From an uncultured Thalassotalea sp. (GTDB lineage: Bacteria; Pseudomonadota; Gammaproteobacteria; Enterobacterales; Alteromonadaceae), in the NCBI GenBank assembly GCA_947492575.1, contig CANLNK010000001.1, positions 930,001 through 994,000 on the forward strand: DNA of 64,000 bases. The letters are read 5' to 3'. The translations under genes and the position numbers were made by a program. The notes beneath the pieces are model-generated. The model made no database searches. It was not told where the DNA came from and saw nothing but the letters and a program-made list of their open reading frames with translations. Below, piece by piece: positions 35,823 to 45,024 of this stretch. Each line of letters starts with the position of its first letter. The stretch's first letter is position 1.

Positions 35823-37326
35823 ACCAACCATAATAGCACTCGGTACAATGGTGCTTATGACTGCCTGTGGCAGCTCAAATGACAGTGCCTCTTCTCAACC
35901 TGGAGTACCAACTCAAGGACCTGCGATTGGAGTTGAGTTTCAAGGTATATGGCAGGCGCCTGGCTACGCTATGAATATCGCTATCGGTACAGATAGCATT
36001 AACATCTACCGTCATACTAGCGATTACTGCCTGCATATTAACGAAGAAGATGGAGTAAGTACCTACGATTTACAGCGTTTCTTGCGCCAAGTTGATAACT
36101 CGTCAAAGTTGGAATGGTTCGAAGGCTTTGGGACTGATTCTGTTCAGGCGCCAGGAATTCATTTCGAACAGATCTCTGCGTTACCAGCATCTTGCAATAG
36201 CAATGTTATATCAATGCTTGATGGTGAAAATAGTAGTTTAGCCCCACAAGAGTTATGGGACTTATACGGGCAAATTTTCTCTGAATATTACGTCGATTTC
36301 GCGCAAAAGGACGTCGACTGGCAGCAAGTACTGCATTCGTCAGGCGCCGACATATCTGACGCCTCAGATGCATTTGCTTTGTTTACGGCTATGGAAAAGA
36401 CGCTGGAGCCACTGGGTGATGGTCATAACTACATTCAAGCAGAACAAGGCTGGTGGGCTAAAACGCTAACCAAGCCAACTTTACTGATGCGCTTAACACA
36501 AGAATATGCGGAAAATAATGGATTGCCTTTTCCTATCACGGACGATCTGGTTACTAATGAGTTAATCGAAGACCTCAATGAATTTCTAGTAGAACAGCTG
36601 GAGTTTCAGTGGGAGCTGGTATCTGACTACGCAGAAGATTCATCAGATATTAAAATCCGCGCCAACGGATTACTCCGCTGGTACGAGAACCAAGGATTGG
36701 GCTACCTGTATATTGGTGGCATGACTGGATATGCAGATCCTGAACAATATGATGGACTAGAGTATGCAGAACAGACGGTTGAAGTCGTTCAAACCGCACT
36801 TGATGAAGCCTTAGAAGACTTGAAGGACGTTAGTGGGTTAATTATCGATGTGCGAAACAACGATGGTGGCCATGATTTCGTAAGTCTAGCCATTGCTAAT
36901 CGATTCACCGATGCTCAAGTCCACGCCTACAGTAAACAAGCTAGAGATGGAAATGGACGTACACCGCTACAAGATGTCTATCTTGAGCCTTATGAAGGCA
37001 GCAAATATACAGGCCCTATTGTACTCCTAACTAGTGCAAGCACTGTCTCGGCAGCAGAAGTATTTGCCTTAAGCATGTCTCAATTACCACATGTCACTCT
37101 TGTTGGGGAAAGCAGCCATGGCGCATTCTCAGATGTGTTGGAGTGGAGGTTGCCTAATGGTTTTAATATCGGATTATCTAACGAGTTTTATTTGAGCCCT
37201 CAAGGTGAATGGTTCGAAGGTACTGGGGTGCCTGTAGACGTTACCGCGCCGTTTTTCACTCCTGAACAGCGCATCGAAGAAATAGATTTAGGTCTAGAAA
37301 TCGCAATAGCTATTTTCAATGAATAG
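35812..37326 (+). CDS. S41-family peptidase lipoprotein
   Basis: A 504-residue exported protein with a lipoprotein signal (MVLMTACGSS). The N-terminal 120 residues are beta-rich, and a helical segment (about 140-310) precedes a tail-specific protease-like domain. LIIDVRNNDGG (about 345) and TSASTVSAAEVFALSM (about 403) place the nucleophile Ser in the SAAE turn, and VGESSHGAFSD follows where the general base region of the family lies. No PDZ domain is seen. It may process proteins or peptides in the periplasm. It is the second gene of the sigma-54 operon, starting within the end of the first with GGAG eight bases before. Confidence 0.88.
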   Translation: MQIKPTIIALGTMVLMTACGSSNDSASSQPGVPTQGPAIGVEFQGIWQAPGYAMNIAIGTDSINIYRHTSDYCLHINEEDGVSTYDLQRFLRQVDNSSKLEWFEGFGTDSVQAPGIHFEQISALPASCNSNVISMLDGENSSLAPQELWDLYGQIFSEYYVDFAQKDVDWQQVLHSSGADISDASDAFALFTAMEKTLEPLGDGHNYIQAEQGWWAKTLTKPTLLMRLTQEYAENNGLPFPITDDLVTNELIEDLNEFLVEQLEFQWELVSDYAEDSSDIKIRANGLLRWYENQGLGYLYIGGMTGYADPEQYDGLEYAEQTVEVVQTALDEALEDLKDVSGLIIDVRNNDGGHDFVSLAIANRFTDAQVHAYSKQARDGNGRTPLQDVYLEPYEGSKYTGPIVLLTSASTVSAAEVFALSMSQLPHVTLVGESSHGAFSDVLEWRLPNGFNIGLSNEFYLSPQGEWFEGTGVPVDVTAPFFTPEQRIEEIDLGLEIAIAIFNE

Positions 37327-37347
37327 GCAGCAATTAGGAGAGCAGAA

Positions 37348-37938
37348 ATGACGACATCACCAACTCAAATCCCTCGCCTTGGATTGAAAGGTCATTGGGA
37401 CAAATTCATTGGTCCAGGCGCAAGCATGGCTGAACATTTAGTAGCCCTTGTTCCGGCGCTACTATTCGGCGGGTTTATAGTGGCAATGGCCTTTTATCAA
37501 AAAGCGAATTGGCACTTAGGTCTATATATTGCGGCGTGTTTTCTAGCATTTGATATGGTAGGCGGCATCGCGACCACGGCAACGAGGGCGGCGAAAACCT
37601 GGTATCACAGACCAGAGCAGACTTGGCAACAGCACCTTAAGTTTATCGTTCCTCACACTGCTCATTTAGCCTTGTTTGGTTGGCTGTTTGTTGGTGACAA
37701 CCTTCTGTTTTTTGCTGTTTTTCTTAAGCTTCTACTGATTGGCAGTGTGGTGATTCTTAGCTCAAGTTTAAGAATTCGACGCAGTATTGCTCATCTTTTG
37801 GTTTTTATCGCAGTGATATTAGGTCAGCTTGATTTTGATATTGATCCTCTGATGCTTTGGTTTATCCCTGCGCTCTTTATCAAGCTGTTCGCAAGCTACC
37901 TTCCTGCTGATGGGTTCCAAGAGGGGGATAGCAAATGA
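37348..37938 (+). CDS. Multi-pass membrane protein of unknown function
   Basis: A 196-residue integral membrane protein with five or six hydrophobic segments (about 30-48, 55-75, 100-118, 122-140, 145-160, 168-185). WHLGLYIAACFLAFDMVGG and a conserved-looking His in FIVPHTAHLALFG stand out. Not recognised as a characterised family. Its stop overlaps the next start (ATGA). Third gene of the sigma-54 operon. An AGGAG site lies before the ATG. Confidence 0.8.
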   Translation: MTTSPTQIPRLGLKGHWDKFIGPGASMAEHLVALVPALLFGGFIVAMAFYQKANWHLGLYIAACFLAFDMVGGIATTATRAAKTWYHRPEQTWQQHLKFIVPHTAHLALFGWLFVGDNLLFFAVFLKLLLIGSVVILSSSLRIRRSIAHLLVFIAVILGQLDFDIDPLMLWFIPALFIKLFASYLPADGFQEGDSK

Positions 37939-38804
37939 AAACCATCGCCGTAGTGGGAGCCACAGGTTATCTGGGGGCATTTATTTGTCAATCTCTGCGA
38001 GAGCAGGGATATGAAGTTCGGTGTCTCGCACGTTCAGAAAAGAAGCTGATTGATGCAGGTATTGCGTCTGAGTCAATTCAAGTAGTCGACTTCACTTCAC
38101 CTAGCTCACTGGAGGGACAACTTGTCGACATCGACTGCGTTATTTCATGTCTGGGGATTACCCGGCAGAAGGATGGGCTCAGCTATATGGATGTTGATTA
38201 TCAGTGCAACGCAAATGTACTTGATGAAGCTGTGCGAGCAGGCGTTAAAAAGTTCATCTATGTATCCGTCTTTCGAGGTGAACTTTTAAGAGATATCGAT
38301 CTGTGTAATGCGAAAGAACATTTCGTTGATTACTTAAAGCAGTCCGGCTTAGCGCATTGCGTCGTTAGGCCAACCGGCTTCTTTTCAGATATGCAGGAGT
38401 TTTTAGATATGGCTCGAAAAGGTCGTGTCTATCTTTTCGGCGATGGCTCAAAAAAGCTTAACCCTATTCATGGTAAAGATTTGGCTAATGCCATCGTTGA
38501 TAGCATCAATAGGGATGAGGCTGTTATGGAAGTTGGAGGTCCACAAATTTTTAGCCACAAGGAAATCTCAGAGCTAGCTTTCGATTCGTTGGGAATTAAC
38601 CATAAAACTGCGCTCATTCCAGATTGTTTTCGGAGATTGGTGCTGTGGGCAGGTAAACGATTTCTCTCTGAATCGACATTTGGCCCTGTCGAATTCTTTT
38701 TAACTGTTATGGCGCATGACATGGTTGCACCAAATCACGGGCACCGAACGTTGGCAGACTACTTTGAGCAACTAAATATCAAAAGCGCGGAGATAAATTT
38801 ATGA
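37935..38804 (+). CDS. NAD(P)-binding NmrA/epimerase-like protein
   Basis: A 289-residue atypical short-chain dehydrogenase. It starts with the dinucleotide motif VVGATGYLGAFICQSL, then DCVISCLGITRQKDG and VRPTGFFSDMQEFLDMA, like NmrA-type or complex-I-assembly-like proteins that bind NAD(P) and act as sensors or reductases. The catalytic Tyr-x-x-x-Lys is not evident, so it may be a redox sensor or act on an unusual substrate. Overlaps both neighbours by four bases (ATGA); fourth gene of the operon. Confidence 0.9.
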   Translation: MKTIAVVGATGYLGAFICQSLREQGYEVRCLARSEKKLIDAGIASESIQVVDFTSPSSLEGQLVDIDCVISCLGITRQKDGLSYMDVDYQCNANVLDEAVRAGVKKFIYVSVFRGELLRDIDLCNAKEHFVDYLKQSGLAHCVVRPTGFFSDMQEFLDMARKGRVYLFGDGSKKLNPIHGKDLANAIVDSINRDEAVMEVGGPQIFSHKEISELAFDSLGINHKTALIPDCFRRLVLWAGKRFLSESTFGPVEFFLTVMAHDMVAPNHGHRTLADYFEQLNIKSAEINL

Positions 38805-39376
38805 GTAAAAAAATATTGATTGTAAACGCTAATCCTAAAACAGAAAGTTTGTGTAAGGCGTTAAGTGAAAAATATGCGGAAGTAGCTGGTGAGAGAAATG
38901 ATGTGCGTATCATTCACTTAAACGAGCTAGATTTTCAAATTGATTTAAAAGAGGGATACGACGAAGTTATTCCGCTGGAATGGAGTCTAGAATTTTTCCA
39001 AAAAGAACTAACCTGGGCAGAACATGTAGTGATTGTTTCACCTGTGTGGTGGGGAAGTATGCCGGCTAAGTTTAAAGGCCTGATTGACAGAACATTTTTG
39101 TCAGGTTTTGCCTTTAAGTATGAGAAAGGTAAAACCATACCTAAGAAGTTATTAGCAGGGCGAACGTCTGAGTTGATCGTTACGATGGACACGCCGCCAT
39201 TTTGGTATAAATGGATGCAAGGAAATGTGATTTATCATCAACTGAAAGAAACAATCTTATCTTTTTCAGGTATTAAGAATGTTTCTAAACAGTACTTTGG
39301 ACCAGTCATAAGTGCTTCTGAAAAGCAGGTAGATAAGTGGTTTATACAGACTGAGAAATTAGCAAGAAAACACTAA
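38801..39376 (+). CDS. Flavodoxin-like NAD(P)H oxidoreductase
   Basis: A 191-residue member of the flavodoxin_2 (NQO1/MdaB/KefF) family. ILIVNANPKTESLCKALSE binds the FMN phosphate, HVVIVSPVWWGSMPAKFKGLIDRTF is the family signature, and the C-terminal part has VSKQYFGPV. Such enzymes reduce quinones by two electrons and protect against electrophiles. Last gene of the sigma-54 operon, coupled through ATGA to the NmrA-like gene. The combination suggests a response to a reactive or redox-active compound. Confidence 0.93.
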   Translation: MSKKILIVNANPKTESLCKALSEKYAEVAGERNDVRIIHLNELDFQIDLKEGYDEVIPLEWSLEFFQKELTWAEHVVIVSPVWWGSMPAKFKGLIDRTFLSGFAFKYEKGKTIPKKLLAGRTSELIVTMDTPPFWYKWMQGNVIYHQLKETILSFSGIKNVSKQYFGPVISASEKQVDKWFIQTEKLARKH

Positions 39377-39523
39377 CTCTCTTGCTATTTTACTAACAGA
39401 AATGGCGGCCTTGGTTATTTGGCCAGTTTAATTCCTACTCATTCGGGAATGCTCTTTAACTATAATGGATCGGTAAGTTAGTAGTTTCTGTTTATCTTTA
39501 AACTGAATATTGGATGAAACGAT

Positions 39524-40684
39524 ATGATGAACGTCTTTATACCCTATGTTCTTTTGCTATTAGCAGCTTTTAATGTCCAAGCTAGCGGCTGGAAAGAAGC
39601 TAGAATTGAGGTACAAACCTTGTTCAATAAAGCGCTATCAGAAGATGATATTTACAATGCGTCGTGGGCAATTTATTCACCCTCAAAGAAAATTGATTGG
39701 CACTTTTCTGGCGGGCAGTTTAGTAGTGGAGAAAAGGTTTCAGGAGCTAATCCATTTTACACTGCTAGTATAGGCAAAACATTTACTGCGACAGCTATTG
39801 CCATGCTAAATGAGCAAGGCGATTTAAAGCTAACTGACAAAATTACTAAATATCTACCACAAGAGGTAGTTAGCGGATTGCACGTGCTTGAGGGGCAAGA
39901 CTACTCCACCGAGATAACGATAGAGCAATTATTGCAGCATACCTCAGGGCTACCGGATTATTTTGGAGATGAAACGTATGATCACCTACCAAATGCAACG
40001 GCCTTATTGTTTGCAGAAAAAGATAGGTTGTGGACGCCAGTAGAATTACTGAACATCTCAAAGAAAAGTATGAGGCCGCACTTCGAACCAGGTACGAGCT
40101 ATCGATACAGTGAAAATGGCTATGTGTTGCTAGGTTTAATTATTGAACAGATTAGCGGGCTTGGTTTACATGACTTTTTTCAGCAACACATTTTTGCGCC
40201 ATTGAATATGAACAATACATACATGCATTTGCGGGCTAAGCCTAGACTCGCCACAAAGAAAATGTCGGAGATCTACGTTCAAAGTACCGAAATATCGACG
40301 TTTAAAAGCTTGAGTTTGGATTGGGCTGGTGGCGGATTAGTCTCAACAGCAAGAGATCTGAATAGATTTCAAATGGCACTGCATACCTTTCAGCTTGTAA
40401 CAGCCGAAACCTTGAAAAAAATGCAGCAATGGATACCAGAAAGCAAAGGTCTTTATTACGGTTTTGGCTTACGTAAAGTGAGTAGCGCGGAAAGGTTTTC
40501 ATCGAACTTCAACCTCAACATGATTGGACACACGGGAAGTACATCTTCGTTTATGTTTTATTGCCCTGACCAAGATATCTATTTGTCAGGTACATTTAAT
40601 CAGATCAATCAGGTACAAAAATCTATAACCGTTCCATTCACCATATTAACCTATTTACAAGGGTATGAATCAAATGAAAAGTAA
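39524..40684 (+). CDS. Serine beta-lactamase/esterase-fold hydrolase
   Basis: A 386-residue exported protein with a signal peptide (to about residue 20, NVQASG). SIGK (nucleophile Ser in TASIGKTFTAT, about 79-82), the YSEN tyrosine motif (about 193) and GHTGS (about 334) give the three class C/penicillin-binding motifs. It could be an esterase or D-aminopeptidase rather than a true beta-lactamase. ATG codons at 39524 and 39527 are equal candidates. The next gene overlaps its end, so both form one unit. Confidence 0.88.
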   Translation: MMNVFIPYVLLLLAAFNVQASGWKEARIEVQTLFNKALSEDDIYNASWAIYSPSKKIDWHFSGGQFSSGEKVSGANPFYTASIGKTFTATAIAMLNEQGDLKLTDKITKYLPQEVVSGLHVLEGQDYSTEITIEQLLQHTSGLPDYFGDETYDHLPNATALLFAEKDRLWTPVELLNISKKSMRPHFEPGTSYRYSENGYVLLGLIIEQISGLGLHDFFQQHIFAPLNMNNTYMHLRAKPRLATKKMSEIYVQSTEISTFKSLSLDWAGGGLVSTARDLNRFQMALHTFQLVTAETLKKMQQWIPESKGLYYGFGLRKVSSAERFSSNFNLNMIGHTGSTSSFMFYCPDQDIYLSGTFNQINQVQKSITVPFTILTYLQGYESNEK

Positions 40685-41903
40685 ACTCGTTATTGCGTTA
40701 ATTCTTATATCAAACGTTGTCTTGGCGCAGGGCAGTCGTACGGAACAATGGAAATCAGACTTAACAAGCTATCATCAGGCATTGGAGCAAAACCATATTG
40801 ATTTGTATCACCAAATCGACAGAGCTGAGCTTGAGAAGGAGCTCGATACAATTCATGACGCTATAGAGCATTTATCGGACTGGGCTATTGCAGCAAGGCT
40901 TATGAAGCTCACGCGACGAATTGGCGATGGTCATACTGCCGTTTCTCTTGCTAATTGGGACACTCATTCGTTCCCAATAGGCGTAGAAAAAATCAGTAAT
41001 CAATGGCGGCTCGTTAAGGTACCTACAGATCAAAGTAAAATGTTGGGAGCGAGCATTGAAACAATCGATGGGATAAAAATCTCTGATATTGAGCAAAAGC
41101 TGTCGCATGTCGCTCAATATGTTGAAAACTCTTATTCTGAGGTCGTTCGAATAGGAAGCTATATGCCAATTGGTGAATTGCTTCACGCGTTGAGCATTAC
41201 CAATTCACCCAAAAAAGCTGTATTTGGATTACGGACAATTGCAGGGAAAGAGTTGAGTCTGACATTGCCTGCTATATCCAAAACTGAACTAGAACAGCGC
41301 AAATATAAGTTCTTAAACGTTACTAGTGAAGCTATCGTTAAGCCTCAAGATGCTGATTTCGAATACTTGTGGTATTCGCCCATTAAAGACAAAAACGCTA
41401 CTTACATTCGATTTGACAGCTATCCAAGGTTCGAAGAAATGGTGCCTTTTGCTGAGAAATTATTTATGTACACCACTCAAAATCAAAGTGAGCAACTGGT
41501 TATTGATTTGAGACACAACGGTGGTGGCGACCTATATATTGGTTTGGTGTTAGCTAATGCACTAAACCTCGTTGATACGGTCAATTGGAAAAATGGAGTA
41601 TACGTATTAACAAGTGGTGTTACTTTCTCTGCCGGTGCAAGCAATGCAGCGCTGTTTCGTCAGTTGCTCAATGCAACAATAGTTGGCACACCAACAGGCT
41701 CAAATCCAACAGGTTACCAAGACATGGGCGAGTTTGTTTTACCTAATTCAAAGCTGCGTATTACTTACTCAAAACGTCTGTTCAGACTTCAAGAAACGTC
41801 TACCAATGGTGTTGTCCCAGATATCCTAGTTAAACCTGAATGGAATGCGTACGCAAAAGGGGTCGACAATGTGCTAGAGGAAGTGATCAACAGGCTTAAA
41901 TGA
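40674..41903 (+). CDS. Exported S41-like protein
   Basis: A 409-residue protein. The ATG at 40674 with AAGGG ten bases before gives a signal peptide (MKSKLVIALILISNVVLAQG), overlapping the upstream hydrolase end by 11 bases. Helical IGDGHTAV-containing N-terminal region, then VIDLRHNGGGDLYIG (about 279) and TSGVTFSAGASNAALFRQ (about 314), the S41 nucleophile region with the Ser in FSAGAS. Activity is likely but the general base could not be assigned. It may work with the beta-lactamase-fold partner in degrading peptides. Confidence 0.82.
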   Translation: MKSKLVIALILISNVVLAQGSRTEQWKSDLTSYHQALEQNHIDLYHQIDRAELEKELDTIHDAIEHLSDWAIAARLMKLTRRIGDGHTAVSLANWDTHSFPIGVEKISNQWRLVKVPTDQSKMLGASIETIDGIKISDIEQKLSHVAQYVENSYSEVVRIGSYMPIGELLHALSITNSPKKAVFGLRTIAGKELSLTLPAISKTELEQRKYKFLNVTSEAIVKPQDADFEYLWYSPIKDKNATYIRFDSYPRFEEMVPFAEKLFMYTTQNQSEQLVIDLRHNGGGDLYIGLVLANALNLVDTVNWKNGVYVLTSGVTFSAGASNAALFRQLLNATIVGTPTGSNPTGYQDMGEFVLPNSKLRITYSKRLFRLQETSTNGVVPDILVKPEWNAYAKGVDNVLEEVINRLK

Positions 41904-42209
41904 GCCCATAGACTAGTGCCGGTGTTTTTGCGCATTGGTTAGGGGATTGGCGCTAGCTCGCCAAATTGCAGTTCCAAGCAAAGCTATATTCGAAAAATAT
42001 GGGTATGCTACCTAATCGAGCCAATAACGCTAATCTGATAGTTGTTTGTAACTACCTAATAGATTTTAAGTTACAGGGAACGTTGTACTGTTTGAAAGTT
42101 AGCAATTAAACGTCCAGCGCATGCCAATTTACCTACTTATTAGAACCCAAAAATAATGTATACGGTATCCAAGTATATATCTTTTAATTTTCGGAATACC
42201 GAGTAAAAA
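41904..42209. other. Intergenic region (306 bases)
   Basis: Lies between two S41-type genes. A short hairpin TTGGCG / CGCCAA occurs near 41946-41964. No open frame or RNA gene was seen. Confidence 0.3.
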
Positions 42210-43230
42210 ATGGAGAAAAGTTTGAAATATTTATTGTGTTTCGTCGCGGCCTTTTGGGGCTCAACCTCGATGGCGTTAGAAGCTTCTAAAAAACAAGATA
42301 TTATTAAGTCATTGATAACGACCATAGAGGCTAAATATGTACTTACTGAGAGTATTCCTCAGATAAACAGAGCACTACTCAGATTACATGATGGCTCGGT
42401 GCATAGAGATATAGACTCCTCAGAAGAGTTCGCTTCTTTTCTTACCGAAGAACTGGTTAATTTCGATAAACACTTTGCAATTCAATTTACTTCAAACCGA
42501 TATGAAGAGGCTCGGCCGACTGTGAAAGAAAGCTGGTTTAATAGACTGGAAAGAAGTAACTCTGGCTTTAATAAAGTAGAGGTCCTCAAAGGAAATGTGG
42601 GGTATGTTGATTTTTGGGGTTTCGATGCTTTATCAGAGACGTCAAAACGTACAGCTGCAAGCGCGATACAACTTGTGTCAAATACTGACGCTCTAATTAT
42701 TGACTTAAGAGATAATGGCGGTGGAAGTGCTGAGATGGTTCAGTTTATTAGCAGCTACTTCCTGCCTAAGAAAACACACTTAAATAGCTTTTATTCAAGG
42801 CAGACGGGTCATACTTCGGACTTTTGGACATTTGATGAAGTCGAAAGAGTTTTTCCAGAAGACTTTCCTGTCTACATTCTTATCAGCGCTAAAACTTTTT
42901 CTGCTGCTGAGGAGTTTGCCTATAACTTCAAATACCTAGGACGGGCAACAATAATTGGCCAACCCAGCAAGGGGGGGGGCGAATCCATGGCAATGGTTTG
43001 AGCTTGGTAATGGGGTCAGAGCTGCGATACCTGTTGCAATGGCAGTAAATCCCATAACAAAAACTAACTGGGAAGGTGTGGGAGTTATACCCAATGTAGA
43101 GGTTGACTCTGAAAAGGCACTGTCGGAGGCATATGCAATAGCGCTCAAGCAACTTTCAAAGACCGTAAAGAACAAATTTAAACTCAACGAAATAAATGAA
43201 AAATTGAGCGAGTTAACGAGTAATAAATAG
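42210..43230 (+). pseudogene. S41-family peptidase interrupted at a run of nine G
   Basis: Read in one frame, residues 1-263 run from a signal peptide (to about residue 22) through VDFWGFDALSETSKR, LIIDLRDNGGGSAEMVQF and SAKTFSAAEEFAYNF to GQPSKGG, then shift to nonsense and stop at 43001. The next frame continues the same protein from GGANPWQWFELGNG to VGVIPNVEVDSEKA and the natural stop at 43230. Eight instead of nine G at 42971-42979 would restore a 339-residue enzyme. The lesion could be mutation, reversible slippage, or a sequencing error. Neither half has other damage. Confidence 0.85.
42971..42979 (+). repeat. Homopolymer run of nine G in coding sequence
   Basis: Lies in the S41 gene at the exact point where the frame breaks. 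Runs of this length slip readily in replication. Confidence 0.85.
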
Positions 43231-43276
43231 CACGCACTTCTAAGGCCACATCAGTTTAAACAAACTCGGAAGTTAG

Positions 43277-43323
43277 CGATAAATGGCCTAAGCAGTCCTC
43301 TGTCCTACTTAGGTCATTTATCG
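43277..43323. repeat. Long hairpin, 16-base stem
   Basis: CGATAAATGGCCTAAG pairs with CTTAGGTCATTTATCG, one G-T wobble only, with a 15-base loop. Located 46 bases after the S41 gene. It lacks a T-run, so it may stabilise an mRNA end rather than terminate. Confidence 0.65.
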
Positions 43324-43437
43324 AGAAGTAATTTGCTATGGAATCAAAATTTTTAGCTTACTCAATCCATTGCTACAGATATGTGTAGCTATGCGGTTAG
43401 CGCACTTGCGCTGCAAAATATTTTTCTGAAAAAGAAA

Positions 43438-44403
43438 CTATTCATTGATGCGTTTCCATTTCTCCCAGCTAGGCTCATTACCTCCAAAATGATCGACAAG
43501 GAATTTTAAGAAGACCTTTACCTTTTCTGGCACAAACTTTCTGTCGGGGTAAACCGCATATAAATCTTTTGATGGCATTGTGTAATCAGTTAAAACGGGA
43601 GTGAGTGCCTCGTTTAGAATGTGACTGCTAGCCAAGAAGGTCGGCAGCCTTGCCAGTCCTGCGTTATCAATTGCTGCGTTAACTAGTACATCACTCACAT
43701 TGGTTACAAAGTTTCCGCTAATTTTAATTATTTCTTTTTCAGACTGTTTCATGAAAACCCACTCAGCGATATTTGTGTGATGAGCGTACAGTAGGCAGTT
43801 ATGGTCCATTAAATCGGCTGGAACGGAGGGCATACCTTTGTCTTTTAAGTAGTTTTTTGCTCCACATACAACGCTATTTAGGGAGGCTAGCTTCTTTGCA
43901 ATGTAGGTTGAATCAGATAATTCACCAGTTTGAAGTGCTAAATCAAAGCCTTCACCAATAAGATCTTTTATCGTGTCACTCAATACTAAATCTACGCTGA
44001 TACACGGGTACATTCGTAAGAACTTCGGAAGGATTGGTGAAACTTGAGATATGCCAAAAGATGTTGGGACATTAACCCTAAGATTACCCGCAGGAGAAAC
44101 CTGTAACGCCTTTATCTCATTTTCTGCATCACTTATGACTTCTAGGCTAGCTAGCCCTGCTTGGTAGTATCGATTGCCCGCCTCGGTGAGGGTTAGCTTC
44201 CTAGTTGTTCTATGTAAAAGCTTAATACCGAGACTCGCTTCTAGTTGGTTTACCCGTTTGCTAACTGCTGATTTTGTAATGTTCAAGCGATCCGCTGCTT
44301 TTGAAAAGCTTCCACATTTTACAACTTCGATAAAAAAAGGTATCGCGCTTAGTGACGAGTTGGGACCTAATTGTGTAGTTAAGCTCAACATAATGTTTAC
44401 CAA
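43438..44403 (-). CDS. LysR-family regulator
   Basis: A 321-residue LysR protein with the winged-helix segment FFIEVVKCGSFSKAADRLNI and SAVSKRVNQLEASLGIKLLH, then the effector domain (LRVNVPTSFGISQVSPILPKF). It belongs to the CrgA/AaeR-like branch. It diverges from the SnoaL-like gene at 44542, its likely target. The start may be ATG 44403 or ATG 44391 (MLSLTTQ). A short CTCAATTGAG palindrome at 44449-44458 is a weak operator candidate. Confidence 0.92.
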   Translation of the reverse strand: MVNIMLSLTTQLGPNSSLSAIPFFIEVVKCGSFSKAADRLNITKSAVSKRVNQLEASLGIKLLHRTTRKLTLTEAGNRYYQAGLASLEVISDAENEIKALQVSPAGNLRVNVPTSFGISQVSPILPKFLRMYPCISVDLVLSDTIKDLIGEGFDLALQTGELSDSTYIAKKLASLNSVVCGAKNYLKDKGMPSVPADLMDHNCLLYAHHTNIAEWVFMKQSEKEIIKISGNFVTNVSDVLVNAAIDNAGLARLPTFLASSHILNEALTPVLTDYTMPSKDLYAVYPDRKFVPEKVKVFLKFLVDHFGGNEPSWEKWKRINE

Positions 44404-44541
44404 AGTGCTGTTTATGTAGATTAAGTATACAGATTATAATAGACAAAACTCAATTGAGACATTCAGTCCCTGTAAGTATGAGTAGTAAGAGAAGAGGAAT
44501 ATCTTTGTTTGACAGTTTTTAAATAACCACTGGAGATAGCC

Positions 44542-44898
44542 ATGAACAAGCACGATTTGATTATTGATCTTTATAAAAATGCAGTTGACAAAAAAGATGC
44601 GAATTATCTAGCAACATTATTAACTGAGAACGTGAGATTTCGCATTGGAAATCATGATGAAATTGTCGGTTTAAATAAAGTTATTGATGCTAATAAGAGT
44701 TTTTTTAAGACAATTGAAGCCATGAGTCACACCATCGAGAAAATAATTGTCGAAGACGATTACTCTGTATGTCATGGGCGCGTTGATTATATTCGTCTTG
44801 ATGGAAGCCGAACGTGTTCAATGTTTGCCACTATGCTCAAACATGAAGGCGACAAAATCTCCGATTACTTGGTTTTCGCTGATCTATCTGCGTTGTAG
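44542..44898 (+). CDS. SnoaL/NTF2-like protein
   Basis: A 118-residue single-domain protein with the NTF2-like cone-fold pattern: LIIDLYKNAVDKKDANYLATL, then LLTENVRFRIGNHDEIVG and a C-terminal sheet (YSVCHGRVDYIRLDG, TMLKHEGDKISDYLVFAD). Members are small isomerases, hydrolases or ligand-binding proteins. GGAG lies nine bases before the ATG. It diverges from the LysR gene and is probably controlled by it. Confidence 0.85.
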   Translation: MNKHDLIIDLYKNAVDKKDANYLATLLTENVRFRIGNHDEIVGLNKVIDANKSFFKTIEAMSHTIEKIIVEDDYSVCHGRVDYIRLDGSRTCSMFATMLKHEGDKISDYLVFADLSAL

Positions 44899-45024
44899 CT
44901 TCAGATATCGAACGCGATATGAATCCAACCCTAGCTGCAACCGCATCGTTGGGTTCATTTCGCATTGACGTTAACCGTTTAAAGTCTGTCTAAAGCGATA
45001 GTGCTAAATGGCTTAGGGGGAACC

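Noticed and set aside
39524-40684. Antibiotic-resistance beta-lactamase
   Set aside because: The three serine-hydrolase motifs are present, but many exported esterases and peptidases of this fold share them; the sequence does not support a resistance claim.
44449-44458. CTCAATTGAG as LysR operator
   Set aside because: A ten-base AT-rich palindrome is weak evidence and the T-N11-A pattern is not clear.
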